Below, piece after piece: positions 47,490 through 56,638 of a stretch of 64,000 nucleotides of DNA. The first letter of the stretch is position 1; every line of letters starts with the position of its first letter. The DNA lies in contig NZ_BDCG01000018.1 in the NCBI RefSeq assembly GCF_001613385.1, positions 62,001 through 126,000 of the forward strand, written 5' to 3'. Below the pieces are notes generated by a model, which was not told the origin of the DNA, did not search any database, and was given only the letters and a program-made list of their open reading frames with translations. Position numbers and translations under genes: made by a program. This DNA comes from Nocardia flavorosea NBRC 108225 (GTDB lineage: Bacteria > Actinomycetota > Actinomycetes > Mycobacteriales > Mycobacteriaceae).

Positions 47490-49421
47490 CTACGGCACCG
47501 CGACCAGCGACACCGCGGCGCCGGATTCGACGTTCGCGTTGGCCGCGGGACGCTGCGAGATCACGACCGAGGAATCCAGCGGTGCGAACTGACGCACCTC
47601 GACCTGCAGACCCAGCCCTTCCAACGTGCGGCGGGCCTCGCTGACGGATTTGCCCACCACCGACGGCATGGTCACCGCCTCGGAGATCAGCAGGGTGACC
47701 GAGGAACCGGCGTCGACGGTGGTGCCGACGCCGGGTTCGGTGCCGATAACGCGGCCCACCTCTACCAGTTCGTCGTAGACCTGCTGCTCACCGGCGACGG
47801 TGAGACCGAGGTCCGCGAGTTTCTTGCGGGCCTGATCCGGGGTCTCGGCGCGGAGATCGGGTAGCTGGACCGGTTCGGATCCATTGCTCTTCCAGACCTG
47901 GACGTGCGCGCCCGCGGGAAGCACGGTGCCGGGTGCGGGATCGATCCGGGCCAGAGTGCCCTCGGGTGCGGTGCTGGCGACCTCGCCCGCGTCCACCGGT
48001 TGCAGGCCCTGATCGCGGATCAGTTGCTGGACCTCGTCCCAGTCGGCACCGGGGGAGACCGCGGGCACCTCCGGTTTACCGCTGGACACCAGGATATCGA
48101 CGGTCGAGCCTTTGGTCTCGCGAGCGCCCGGCCCCGGATCCGTGCCCACCACACCACCGACGGGCACGGTATCGGAAGCCTTGTCCCTGGTCCCGGTCTC
48201 GAATCCGGCCTCCTGGAGTTCGGCGGTGGCTTGTTCGACTGTCATCCCGGCGACCGAGGGCACCGAGTTGTAGCGACCCATCCCCAGCCACCAGCCGCCG
48301 ATCCCGACCAGCAGTGTCAACACCACCACCGCGGCCGTCCAGATGATTCCGTTGCGGCGCTTGGCGGCGTGACTTTCCCGGAAGGAGTTGTACTGGGTGG
48401 GGCGTTGCGGCGGAATGTAGGCCGGCGGCGGAGGTTCGTTTCGTGGCTGCGCCGTGGTCACCATCCGAGTCGGTTGCGGGCCCTGCGCCGCGACGGGCTC
48501 GGGCGCCGGGCGGGCGACGGGATGACGGGCGCTGGTGTGCTCCGCCGAATCCTGCGGCGCGGGAACCCGATAGTCGGGCAGGTTCAGCCGCGCGGCAATG
48601 GATCGTAGTTCGGCCACCATTTCCGTGGCATCGGCGAACCGGTGCCCGGGTTCGCGGGCGGTCGCGCGGGCTACCAGCCGGTCGAATTCGGGCGGCACCC
48701 CGGCGATGAACTCGCTCGGGCTCGGAACATCGTTCTCGACCCGCTGGTAGGCCACCGAGAGCGAATTGTCACCGGTGAACGGCACCTTGCCGGTGAGGAG
48801 TTCGAAGATCAGGATGCCGAATGCGTACACATCACTGCGGGCGTCGGCGCTACCGCTGGTGACCTGTTCGGGCGAGAGATAGGCCGCAGTACCCAGGATG
48901 ACGCTTGCGGAGGTGGTATTGGCGGCTGCGACGGCGCGGACCAACCCGAAATCGGCGATCTTGACGTCGCCGGCGTCGGAGATGAGCACATTCTCCGGTT
49001 TCACATCGCGATGCACCAGACCGGCCGCATGGGCGACCCCGATCGCGGCCAGCACCGGTTCGGCGACGGCGCGGACCGCATGCGGCGGCATGGGCCCGCG
49101 TTCGCGCAGCAGTTCGCGCAGCGTCCCGCCCTGGACCAATTCCATCACGAGGAACGGGTACTCGCCGTCCACACCCTGGTCGTACACCTCGACGAGGGAG
49201 GGGTGTTTCAGCCCGGCCACCGCGCGGGCCTCGAACTCGAACCGGGTCAGGAACTGCGGATCACCGGCGAACTTGGGGTCCATCACCTTGATGGCGACCT
49301 GCCGGCCGAGCCGCGTGTCCACACCCCGGAACACCATCGACATCCCGCCCCGGGCGATCGGCGCGTCGATCCGGTAGCGCCGATCCAGTACGGCGCCGAT
49401 CAATTCTCCTCCGGCTGTCAC
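47490..49421 (-). CDS. pknL: Serine/threonine protein kinase with four PASTA domains
   Basis: 643 aa. Kinase domain (about 10-275): glycine loop ARGGMSMVFRG, VAIKVM lysine, HRDVKPENVL catalytic loop and DFGLV. A Pro-rich juxtamembrane region precedes one membrane helix (about 358-380). Four PASTA repeats (about 385-640) face outside. Position next to the Rv2175c-like gene identifies it as PknL, though the M. tuberculosis PknL lacks PASTA repeats. GTG 49421 has GGAGAGG upstream. Confidence 0.92.
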   Translation of the reverse strand: MTAGGELIGAVLDRRYRIDAPIARGGMSMVFRGVDTRLGRQVAIKVMDPKFAGDPQFLTRFEFEARAVAGLKHPSLVEVYDQGVDGEYPFLVMELVQGGTLRELLRERGPMPPHAVRAVAEPVLAAIGVAHAAGLVHRDVKPENVLISDAGDVKIADFGLVRAVAAANTTSASVILGTAAYLSPEQVTSGSADARSDVYAFGILIFELLTGKVPFTGDNSLSVAYQRVENDVPSPSEFIAGVPPEFDRLVARATAREPGHRFADATEMVAELRSIAARLNLPDYRVPAPQDSAEHTSARHPVARPAPEPVAAQGPQPTRMVTTAQPRNEPPPPAYIPPQRPTQYNSFRESHAAKRRNGIIWTAAVVVLTLLVGIGGWWLGMGRYNSVPSVAGMTVEQATAELQEAGFETGTRDKASDTVPVGGVVGTDPGPGARETKGSTVDILVSSGKPEVPAVSPGADWDEVQQLIRDQGLQPVDAGEVASTAPEGTLARIDPAPGTVLPAGAHVQVWKSNGSEPVQLPDLRAETPDQARKKLADLGLTVAGEQQVYDELVEVGRVIGTEPGVGTTVDAGSSVTLLISEAVTMPSVVGKSVSEARRTLEGLGLQVEVRQFAPLDSSVVISQRPAANANVESGAAVSLVAVP

Positions 49422-49530
49422 GAACCTCTCCACCCTCGTACCGCGTCCACACGGTCGCCGCCGCTGCGGCTCCCACATGTTATCGGCCGAACCGGTGCGG
49501 GTGTCTCACGGCGTGCAAGCGACCGCCGTC

Positions 49531-49536
49531 TACGGT
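49531..49536 (+). promoter_or_regulatory. -10 box (TACGGT) before the Rv2175c-like gene
   Basis: TACGGT is 8 nt before the GTG at 49545, slightly longer than the usual 6-7 nt. Confidence 0.4.
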
Positions 49537-49544
49537 TGTCTTCC

Positions 49545-49913
49545 GTGAGTACCTTTCCTTGCAGTGCCGATGTCCTGCCCGCCTCGGTACCGCTGCTCTC
49601 GCTACCCGATGTCGCGAAGAACCTGGGTGTCGTGGTGACCCGGGTGCACCAGATGCTGCGGGACAACCAGTTGCTCGCGGTCCGCCGGGACCGCGTCGTG
49701 GGGATCCCGGAGATCTTCTTCGACGAAACGGGTGCGGTACTGAAATCCCTGCCGGGCCTGATCACGGTGATGCGTGACGCCAAGTACACCGACGAGGAGA
49801 TTCTGGAATGGATCTTCACCGACGACGACACACTGCCCGGTAAACCGGTAGAGGCGTTGCACGGCCCGCTGGCCCGTGAGGTGCTGCGCCGCGCCGCCGC
49901 CGATCCGTTCTGA
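49545..49913 (+). CDS. Rv2175c-family DNA-binding protein, probable PknL substrate
   Basis: 122 aa. A winged helix-turn-helix is visible: LLSLPDVAKNLGVVVTRVHQMLRDNQLLAVRRD (recognition helix near TRVHQML), then VVGIPEIFFDETGAVLKSLPGLITVMRDA. The M. tuberculosis homologue binds DNA and loses binding when phosphorylated by PknL on an N-terminal Thr; here Thr3 near the N-terminus (STFPCSAD) could play that role. Divergent from pknL, 123 nt between starts. Confidence 0.9.
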   Translation: MSTFPCSADVLPASVPLLSLPDVAKNLGVVVTRVHQMLRDNQLLAVRRDRVVGIPEIFFDETGAVLKSLPGLITVMRDAKYTDEEILEWIFTDDDTLPGKPVEALHGPLAREVLRRAAADPF

Positions 49914-50334
49914 CCACTGCCTCTCCACTCCGTGGTCGTAGAAGCGGCAACGCCGGTCACCGCAGCCGGGGACCAGCGCACTTCCCGATCGGAGGTGCAG
50001 TCTTCGGTCTTCCGCGGGCCGCCCGTGGCCGGTACGCCGGTCGGTCACCCTTCGCGTCGCCGGCGCAGAATCGGCAACGATCACGCCGAGACTGCCGGTC
50101 AGTGTCGCGCGCCGACGGGTATCGGTGACCCGCCGGCGCAGTCTGTGTAGACGCCTGTCCGACGCGGGTATCGGCTGCGGGCAGCGACGTGCTGCGGGTG
50201 CACTTGACGGTGCCGTGTCGTGCCAGGCTGTCCGGCGGCCCTCGCCGGCCCGGAACGGTGACGATTCGCCGCGCTGCTCCTCAGCGGATTCGGGCAGGTC
50301 TTCCTGGTCCCCCGACCGCACGCATCGCCCAGGA
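49914..50334. other. 421 nt without a recognisable gene
   Basis: Between the Rv2175c-like gene and the 3' end of crtB. Open frames on both strands have no motifs. Confidence 0.55.
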
Positions 50335-51909
50335 CTACCGGCGCAACGCGGCGCCGGCCGCCAGCCGCAGCCGACGAGGTCCCGGGACCACGGCGCGCCG
50401 CGCGAATACGTTGTAACCACTGTCTTCGATGCGTTCCAGGATGGCCGCGTACACGGTGGCGGCCGTGCGAATCCCCGGGCGTACGCGTGGGCTGAGCAAC
50501 TCGATGCCCGGGTGCGCGCGGCGGTAGAGGTCACGGTTGACGGCGATCAGGTGCGCGAGCGCGCGACGGACCCGGCGATCGGTGCTACCGGTCCGATGGC
50601 AGTACACCAACAGCTCCTCGTCGACACCGAAGGCGGCGAGTTCGTCGGCGGGCAGGTAGATCCGGTCGCGGTCGAGATCTTCGCCGATATCGCGCAGGAA
50701 ATTGGTGAGCTGGAAGGCGTTGCCCAGAGCAGCCGCCGCGGGTTCGGCCGCCGCGCGGGGTACGACCGTACCGAGTACCGGAAGCAGTTGCAGGCCGATG
50801 GCCGCTGCCGATCCGCGCATGTACTCGTCCAGGGCAGCCATGGTCGGGTAGCGGTTCCGGAACAACGGTGAACCGGGGGCGTCCATACGCATGGAGTCCA
50901 GGAACGTCCAGAAAAGGCGAGGATCGATGGCGAACCGGGTGACGGTGTCGGTGAGTGCCAGGGCGATCTGGTCGAACCTGGCGGGCAGCTCGGCGACTCG
51001 GGGTGCGCCGAGCGGCGGGGTTGCGCTGGAGTGGGGGGAGTCGAGCGGGGTGTTCGAGGTGGTATGGGGTGGGGCGGGTGGCGTGTTCGCGCTGGGCCGG
51101 GGGGAGTCGAGCGGGGTGGCCGAGGTGGACTGGGACGAGTCGAGCCGACGGGGCGCGGTCGACCGCGGGGAGTTGAACGGCGCGGTAGTACTGAGCTCCG
51201 CCGGGACGGCCGTGCCCAGCTGCTGCGGGACGAACGGGAGGGGCGCAGCGGACGGTGACCACGAGGCGCGCAAGGCGTACTCGACGGCGTCCAGCACGGC
51301 CGCCGGGGCATGCCGGCGCGCCGGGCCGTCGACGATATCGTCCACCATCCGCGCGAAGGCGTAGAGGGCGTGGACGGCGGGGCGCCGCTCGGCGGACAGC
51401 AGCCGGGTCGCCAGGTAGTAGGTGCGGCCGTGGACGGCGGCCGTCCGGCGGCAGCGTTCGTACGCCCGGCGCAACACTTCGGGGTCGGTGATGAGGTGGG
51501 AACCGGTGGTGCCGGAGGCCGCCGCCGCGTGCTCACGCCGCTCCGGGGAGGCCAGGTTATCGATATCCTCTCCGCTCACCGTGGAACCGGTCGATCGCCC
51601 GTGCGTGACTGTGGCGTTGCGTGTGGTTGAGGGTGTGGCGTTGTGCTCGGCCGGGGGCGTGGTGTTGTGCTCGGCCGGGGGCGCGGTCCCGGTGTCACCA
51701 CTGGGACCGCGCTCGGTACCGGAGGCCACGGGTGGGCTGCCCTGCACATTCCTCGACACGCGATTCGATGGGGTCTGTGTCGTCGACGCCCGCGTCGACG
51801 ACTGCGGTGCTTCCGGGGGCCGGGCGGATGCTGCCAGTGCGTCTCCGGCCTGTCCCGCGGCGTGAAGACCGCGTTCGCCGGCGGGTTTCGGACCGCGTTC
51901 GGCGTTCAC
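50335..51909 (-). CDS. crtB: Phytoene synthase with long disordered N-terminus and an internal repeat insertion
   Basis: 524 aa against about 300 for the family. Residues 1-130 are low-complexity (two adjacent PPAEHNTT/PPAEHNAT octads). The catalytic domain starts GSHLITDPEVLRRAYERCRR; the first aspartate motif is YAFARMVDDIVD and the second FLRDIGEDLDRDRIYLP. Between them, an insertion of about 85 residues holds 11-residue repeats (TPLDSPRPSAN, TPLDSPHSSAT). It condenses two GGPP to phytoene. GTG 51909 overlaps the mptA stop (GTGA), which supports translation of the long N-terminus. Confidence 0.9.
   Translation of the reverse strand: MNAERGPKPAGERGLHAAGQAGDALAASARPPEAPQSSTRASTTQTPSNRVSRNVQGSPPVASGTERGPSGDTGTAPPAEHNTTPPAEHNATPSTTRNATVTHGRSTGSTVSGEDIDNLASPERREHAAAASGTTGSHLITDPEVLRRAYERCRRTAAVHGRTYYLATRLLSAERRPAVHALYAFARMVDDIVDGPARRHAPAAVLDAVEYALRASWSPSAAPLPFVPQQLGTAVPAELSTTAPFNSPRSTAPRRLDSSQSTSATPLDSPRPSANTPPAPPHTTSNTPLDSPHSSATPPLGAPRVAELPARFDQIALALTDTVTRFAIDPRLFWTFLDSMRMDAPGSPLFRNRYPTMAALDEYMRGSAAAIGLQLLPVLGTVVPRAAAEPAAAALGNAFQLTNFLRDIGEDLDRDRIYLPADELAAFGVDEELLVYCHRTGSTDRRVRRALAHLIAVNRDLYRRAHPGIELLSPRVRPGIRTAATVYAAILERIEDSGYNVFARRAVVPGPRRLRLAAGAALRR
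51030..51150. repeat. 33-bp minisatellite inside crtB
   Basis: Units carrying GGGAGTCGAGCGGGGT recur at 66 bp (51037 and 51103), with a degenerate unit midway and a GACGAGTCGAG copy 33 bp further. The period of 33 bp keeps the frame and encodes an 11-residue repeat. Confidence 0.8.
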
Positions 51910-53588
51910 GGTCCAGCGGTGACTGTGGGGGTCGTCACCTGCCGTGGCGTTCCGCGCAGACGCAGCGGATCCACCGTTCGCAGCGAGAGCGCGGCGACGA
52001 TGGCGGCGAAGGTCGCAGCGGCGACATGCCAGAAGTTGTAGAGCCCGATCGACCCGTCCGGCTGGAACACCAGCATCAACCAGGTGCAGATGCCGACCAG
52101 CGTCATGAGAGTAGTGGTCGACAGCGCGAATCCGGCGGCCAGCGCCAGCGGCCACGAGTAATACCAGGGCAGCGCGGCCGGCGACAGGATGACGATCGCG
52201 ACGAAGGCGATCAGGATTCCCAGCACCGCATCCCGTTCGCTGAGTTTGAACCGCCACCAGGTCCACACCAGCAGGCCCAGCAGCGCCGCCATGCACAGTA
52301 AGCGGGTCACCTCGAGGGTCGAGCCGAGCTCGAAGGGGGTGATCCAGGTGGTGATATGCGCCAGGATCGTCGGTAGCGACAACCAGTTGATGATCTTCTG
52401 TGACCCGGACAGCGCGGTGAGCCAGCCGATCCCCACCCCGGCGATCGCGGAAGCCGCCACGAACACCACGGCGAACACCGCCAATCCGAGTGAGGCGATC
52501 TTGGCGAACATCTTCCAGTGGTGCGCCAGGAATTCCCGGCTACTCGTCGCGAGTGCCGCACGCTGGCCGTCCTCGGCGCGCCGGTCGCGTTCGTGCAGCA
52601 TCCATATCCACACCAGGAACGGCAGCGCCACACCGGCAGTGGCCTTGATCGCGACCCCGATGGCCACCACCACGATCCCCGCCACGTGATGACGTTCCAG
52701 GACCAGCGCGATTCCCGCGCACATCAGGCCGACCATCAGCATCTCGTTGTGCACGCCGCCGATCAGATGGATCAGTACCAGCGGATTGAGCACGGCCAGC
52801 CACAGCGCGACTGTGGGCCGGCCACCGAGATGTTTGGTCAGATACGGCACCGCCCACATCATCAGCGCCAAGCCCGGCAGCATCACGAAGCGGAGCGCGA
52901 TGGTGCCCGCGACCACGCTGTCGCCGGTGACCGCGGTGATGGCGCGACCCATCAGCAGGAATACCGGGCCGTAGGGGGCGGTGGTGGTGGTCCAGACGGT
53001 GCTCACGTTGTCGAGCAGGATGCCGGGGTTGGCGACGGGACCCACCTGATACGGGTCGAAACCGTCTCGGAGCAGTGCGCCCTGGGCGAGGTAGGAGTAG
53101 GCGTCACGGCTGAACATCGGTACCGCGAACATCAGCGGGGTGATCCAGATACCGACGATGGCGCGCAATTCGTTGAGGCGCACATCGCCGGAGTGGCCGC
53201 CGAAGCCCAGCGTGATCCGGCCCAGCCGCACCCAGGCGGCCACCATCATCAGCACGCCGGCCCATACACAGATCATCGACAGCGCGTACCCGTGTCCGAA
53301 TCGCAGCCAGGACAGATGCACCGCTTCGAGTATCGGATCGCGTTCGCGCACACTGCCGGCCCCGAACCCGCCGAAGGTGATCATGATCGCCCCGGTGAAA
53401 CCGAGAAGCGCCGCATGCCCTTCCGGGCTGCGCAGGAAATCGGCGCAGAATCGTAGCCAGCCCAGCAGGCCGGGCGCGAAACCGGCCCGGCCGGTCAGCT
53501 GGGCAGGAGCGGGCGCGGCCGGCGCGGGGGCGTCGGCGCCGGGGAGACGGACGGCGGTGGCGGCGGTGTGTGTATAGGGGGCTGGCAT
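51906..53588 (-). CDS. mptA: Alpha-(1->6)-mannopyranosyltransferase MptA
   Basis: 560 aa GT-C polytopic membrane enzyme with about twelve helices (Rv2174 homologue). It extends the lipomannan/lipoarabinomannan mannan core outside the membrane using polyprenyl-phosphate mannose. Recognised by MFSRDAYSYLAQGALLRDGFDPYQVGP, with the GT-C acidic site in the first loop, and TAPYGPVFLLMGRAI. A Pro/Ala-rich N-terminus precedes the first helix. It lies inside the crt operon: crtI ends 58 nt upstream and crtB overlaps its stop. Confidence 0.92.
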   Translation of the reverse strand: MPAPYTHTAATAVRLPGADAPAPAAPAPAQLTGRAGFAPGLLGWLRFCADFLRSPEGHAALLGFTGAIMITFGGFGAGSVRERDPILEAVHLSWLRFGHGYALSMICVWAGVLMMVAAWVRLGRITLGFGGHSGDVRLNELRAIVGIWITPLMFAVPMFSRDAYSYLAQGALLRDGFDPYQVGPVANPGILLDNVSTVWTTTTAPYGPVFLLMGRAITAVTGDSVVAGTIALRFVMLPGLALMMWAVPYLTKHLGGRPTVALWLAVLNPLVLIHLIGGVHNEMLMVGLMCAGIALVLERHHVAGIVVVAIGVAIKATAGVALPFLVWIWMLHERDRRAEDGQRAALATSSREFLAHHWKMFAKIASLGLAVFAVVFVAASAIAGVGIGWLTALSGSQKIINWLSLPTILAHITTWITPFELGSTLEVTRLLCMAALLGLLVWTWWRFKLSERDAVLGILIAFVAIVILSPAALPWYYSWPLALAAGFALSTTTLMTLVGICTWLMLVFQPDGSIGLYNFWHVAAATFAAIVAALSLRTVDPLRLRGTPRQVTTPTVTAGP

Positions 53589-53646
53589 CAGTTGTCGGTC
53601 CCCCCGGGTGGTCGGCGGTCGCAACCGCAGGCGAATAGGTCGGCGC

Positions 53647-55233
53647 TCAGTTTACGGCTTCCCTCCGGGAAGACAGCCGGACGGTCGCGGAGGCACGCGT
53701 CCGGACTTCGCGATTCTCGCCCACAATGCGCTGTGCCGCGAGTTTTCCCGACAGCAGCGCGGTGGGAACTCCGACACCCGGCGTGGTCCCGCAACCTGCC
53801 AGGACCACGTTCTCGCTGCCGCGCGGGAAGTTACGCGGACGAAACGGGCCGGTCTGGCGGAACAGGTGCGCCGCGGAGAAAGGAGTCCCGGCGATCATGC
53901 CCTGATCCCGCCACGTCGCGGGCGTGTCGAGCCGGTCGACGACGAATTCGCTCGTAATACGGTGATATCCCCGCGCTTCCAGTACCGAAAGGAGTTCCCG
54001 CAGATAGGCCGGACCCAGCCGGTCCCAGTCCAGCGGCGCCGAATCCAGGTTCGGGCACGGTGCGAGCAGTGAGAACGGTTCGTAGCGGACGCCGTCGCGA
54101 GTGAGGTACAGGCCGGGGTCGCTCAGTGCGGGCCGGGTCAGCAGCAGCGACGGGTCGCTCATCGGCCGGCCGCCGCGCCGCGCGGTGATCTCGCGGAAGG
54201 TCTGCGCCCAAGCGGCACCGAACTCGATCGTGTGATGCGCCCGCACCGGCCACTGTCCGGCCACCGCGACCGGAACGAGCCCATGCGCGACCACCGCTGA
54301 CGGCGAGGCCCGCAGACCGCGGCGCGGCCGGACCCCGAAACGGTCCAGGGATCCGAGATCCGCCGTGAGCACGACGGCGTCGCAGGGCAGGGTCCGGCCA
54401 TCCGCCGTTACCACTCGCCGGGCCCGGCCCCGGTGGTAGTCGATACCCGTCACCTCGGTGCCGAGCTCGAGCCGCCCGCCCGCGGCGGTGAACGCCCCGG
54501 CGAGAGTATCGGCGACCGCGCGCATACCCCCCTTGGGGAAATAGACGCCCAGACCCGTATCCATATGAGGAATTGCGCCGTACACGCCCAGCGCCTGGGC
54601 AGGCGCCATACCGGCGTACAGCGCCTGGAAGGTGAACAGCCGGCTCAACCGGGGGTCGCGCAGGGTACGGGTGACGCGCCGGCCCAGCCGGCCGAACGCC
54701 CCGAGCGCGACGAGGTCGAACAGTGCCGCGCGTTTCGCCGGAACCCGGATCAGATCCAGAGGCGAATCGAAATTCGCTGCCAGGAATTCGTCGTATTCGG
54801 CGCGGTACACCCGCCCCAGCCAATCACGCAGCCGACGGTAGCGCACTGCCTCGGCCGGGCCGCAGACCCGCGTCACCTCCGCGCTCATCCGATCGGCATC
54901 GGAGAACACGCGCAGATCGGATCCGTCGGCGAAACGGGCATGATATGCCGGGGCCAGCGGCCGGATCCGCAACGGCGGCAGGGCGGTATCGGTGTCGAGC
55001 CCCACGGCGGCCAGCGCATCGTCCACGAGTTCGGGCAGGGTGAGGATGGTGGCGCCGGAGTCGATTTCGTAGCCGTCGAGCCGGTAGCGGCCCATCCGCC
55101 CGCCGGGATGATCGGCACGTTCGGCCACGGTAACGGAGCAGCCCGCGCCGGTCAGGTACAGCGCCGCCGACAATCCGGACAGCCCGGCCCCGACCACGAC
55201 GACACGCTCTACCGGGCCACGCACAGTCCTCAT
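53647..55233 (-). CDS. crtI: Phytoene desaturase
   Basis: 528 aa. FAD/NAD-binding N-terminus VVVGAGLSGLSAALYLTGAG with the ribose-binding acid at VAERADHPGGRMG, middle segments FQALYAGMAPAQALGVYGAIPHMDTG and GVYFPKGGMRAVADTLA, and the CrtI-type C-terminal FAD motif GCGTTPGVGVPTALLSGKLAA. It introduces double bonds in phytoene to give lycopene or neurosporene. ATG 55233 gives the family N-terminus. The same frame is open 135 codons further upstream through 75-bp repeats; translation of that part cannot be excluded. Confidence 0.93.
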   Translation of the reverse strand: MRTVRGPVERVVVVGAGLSGLSAALYLTGAGCSVTVAERADHPGGRMGRYRLDGYEIDSGATILTLPELVDDALAAVGLDTDTALPPLRIRPLAPAYHARFADGSDLRVFSDADRMSAEVTRVCGPAEAVRYRRLRDWLGRVYRAEYDEFLAANFDSPLDLIRVPAKRAALFDLVALGAFGRLGRRVTRTLRDPRLSRLFTFQALYAGMAPAQALGVYGAIPHMDTGLGVYFPKGGMRAVADTLAGAFTAAGGRLELGTEVTGIDYHRGRARRVVTADGRTLPCDAVVLTADLGSLDRFGVRPRRGLRASPSAVVAHGLVPVAVAGQWPVRAHHTIEFGAAWAQTFREITARRGGRPMSDPSLLLTRPALSDPGLYLTRDGVRYEPFSLLAPCPNLDSAPLDWDRLGPAYLRELLSVLEARGYHRITSEFVVDRLDTPATWRDQGMIAGTPFSAAHLFRQTGPFRPRNFPRGSENVVLAGCGTTPGVGVPTALLSGKLAAQRIVGENREVRTRASATVRLSSRREAVN

Positions 55234-55273
55234 CGGAGCCCACCGAACGCGGGCCGCGCTACCGTCGCCGGGC

Positions 55274-55498
55274 GTGAACCGTTCATCCCGAGCCCGACGG
55301 ATACACACGGTGGGCCTGCGTGGTGACGGCACGCTGCGGCGTCCCGGCGTGAACTGCTCATGCCGTGTCGGCGGGGCATGGGCGGGGGGCCTCCGTGGTG
55401 ATGCTGTGCTACCCCGTCCGGGCGTGAACCGGTCATGCTGTGTCGGCGGGGCACGGGTGGGGGCCCTGCGTGGTGGTGCTGTGCTGTCCCCTCCGGGC
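55274..55498. repeat. 75-bp minisatellite, three copies, between crtE and crtI
   Basis: Units start with GTGAACC or GTGAACT at 55274, 55349 and 55424; a fourth start (CTGACCC) at 55499 runs into the crtE stop region. The period is exactly 75 bp, so the crtI frame stays open and would encode a 25-residue repeat. Confidence 0.92.
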
Positions 55499-55507
55499 CT
55501 GACCCGA

Positions 55508-56638
55508 TCATGCCGCGCGCCGGGTGGCGGCGAGCGCCATTGCCTGGAGCCGGTCTTTGGCCTCGGGGGTGGCGGAGCTGGCTTCGATGGCGGCGAGTCC
55601 CTGGTCGGTGAGTGCGGCGATCCGGGTCTCCACGGCATCGACCGCGCCCAGCTCGATCAGCAGCTCGCGCAGTTCGCCCACCTGTTCGTCGGAGAGGTCG
55701 GTGCCGATCGCGGCGCGTAGCCGGTCGCCGGCGGCGCGGTTGCCCGCCGCGGCCCGTTGCAGTGCCTCGGCGACCAGGACGGTGCGTTTACCCTCGCGCA
55801 GATCGTCACCGGAGGGTTTTCCGGTGACCTCCGGATTCCCGAACACACCGAGCAGATCGTCGCGCAACTGGAAGGCGATCCCGATATCGGTACCGTAGGT
55901 GCGGTAGGCGGCGACCAGATCGGCATCTGCGCCGGCGAGGGCCGCACCGAGGTGCAGTGGACGCTCGACCGTATAGGCCGCGGTTTTGTACCGGTTGATC
56001 CGCAGCGCCGCCGCCACCGATTCGTCGCCGCTGGCCTCACCGTGCACATCGAGCAGCTGACCACCCAGTACCTCGGTACGCATCCCGGCCCAGACCGGGG
56101 CGAACCGGCCCAATGCCGCAGGATCCAGGCCACTGCCGTGCACCATATCGTCGGCCCAGGCCAGGGCCAGATCACCGAGCAGGATCGCCACCGATTCGCC
56201 GTAGTGCGCAGAATCGCCCGTCCAGCCCCGGTGGCGATGGCGTTGTTCGAAATCCACGTGCACAGTGGGGAACCGGCGGCGGGTGCGGGAACAGTCGATG
56301 ATGTCGTCGTGGATCAGCGCGCACGCCTGCACCAGCTCGAGTGCGGCACAGGCCCGGAGCACGGGCCCGGCCTGAGCACCGGCCGGATCGCCCCCGGCAC
56401 CGAGCCAGCCCATCCAGGCGAAACCGGGGCGGGTGCGTTTACCGCCGCGCAATACGAACGATTCGAGCGCGCCGACCGCGTCGATGAATACCGGACCCAG
56501 TTCGGTGACGGCTTCCGCGCGGGTGGCGAAGTAGCCGGTCAGGGCCTGTTCGACGGCGGTCGCGAAGGCCGCTGTCCCGGGGACGGCCGAGAGGGGACCC
56601 GGATGGGTCGTGGTGTCGGTTCCGGTTCCGGCGGACAG
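55508..56638 (-). CDS. crtE: Polyprenyl (geranylgeranyl) diphosphate synthase
   Basis: About 376 aa, supplies GGPP for crtB. First aspartate-rich motif HDDIIDCSRTRR (about 150), substrate motif GGKRTRPGFAWMGW, second motif FQLRDDLLGVFG, as in mycobacterial IdsA2 (Rv2173). The frame has no ATG or GTG at the family N-terminus. The best start is CTG 56638, which has GGGAGG exactly 5 nt upstream; the only alternative, TTG 56452, would remove the first helices. Gene order crtE-crtI-mptA-crtB indicates one operon. Confidence 0.88.
   Translation of the reverse strand: MSAGTGTDTTTHPGPLSAVPGTAAFATAVEQALTGYFATRAEAVTELGPVFIDAVGALESFVLRGGKRTRPGFAWMGWLGAGGDPAGAQAGPVLRACAALELVQACALIHDDIIDCSRTRRRFPTVHVDFEQRHRHRGWTGDSAHYGESVAILLGDLALAWADDMVHGSGLDPAALGRFAPVWAGMRTEVLGGQLLDVHGEASGDESVAAALRINRYKTAAYTVERPLHLGAALAGADADLVAAYRTYGTDIGIAFQLRDDLLGVFGNPEVTGKPSGDDLREGKRTVLVAEALQRAAAGNRAAGDRLRAAIGTDLSDEQVGELRELLIELGAVDAVETRIAALTDQGLAAIEASSATPEAKDRLQAMALAATRRAA

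Noticed and set aside
53647-55638. Annotating CrtI as a 663-aa protein using the whole open frame
   Set aside because: The first 135 codons are the 75-bp array and antisense crtE; the family N-terminus starts at ATG 55233. Kept as a finding because translation cannot be excluded.
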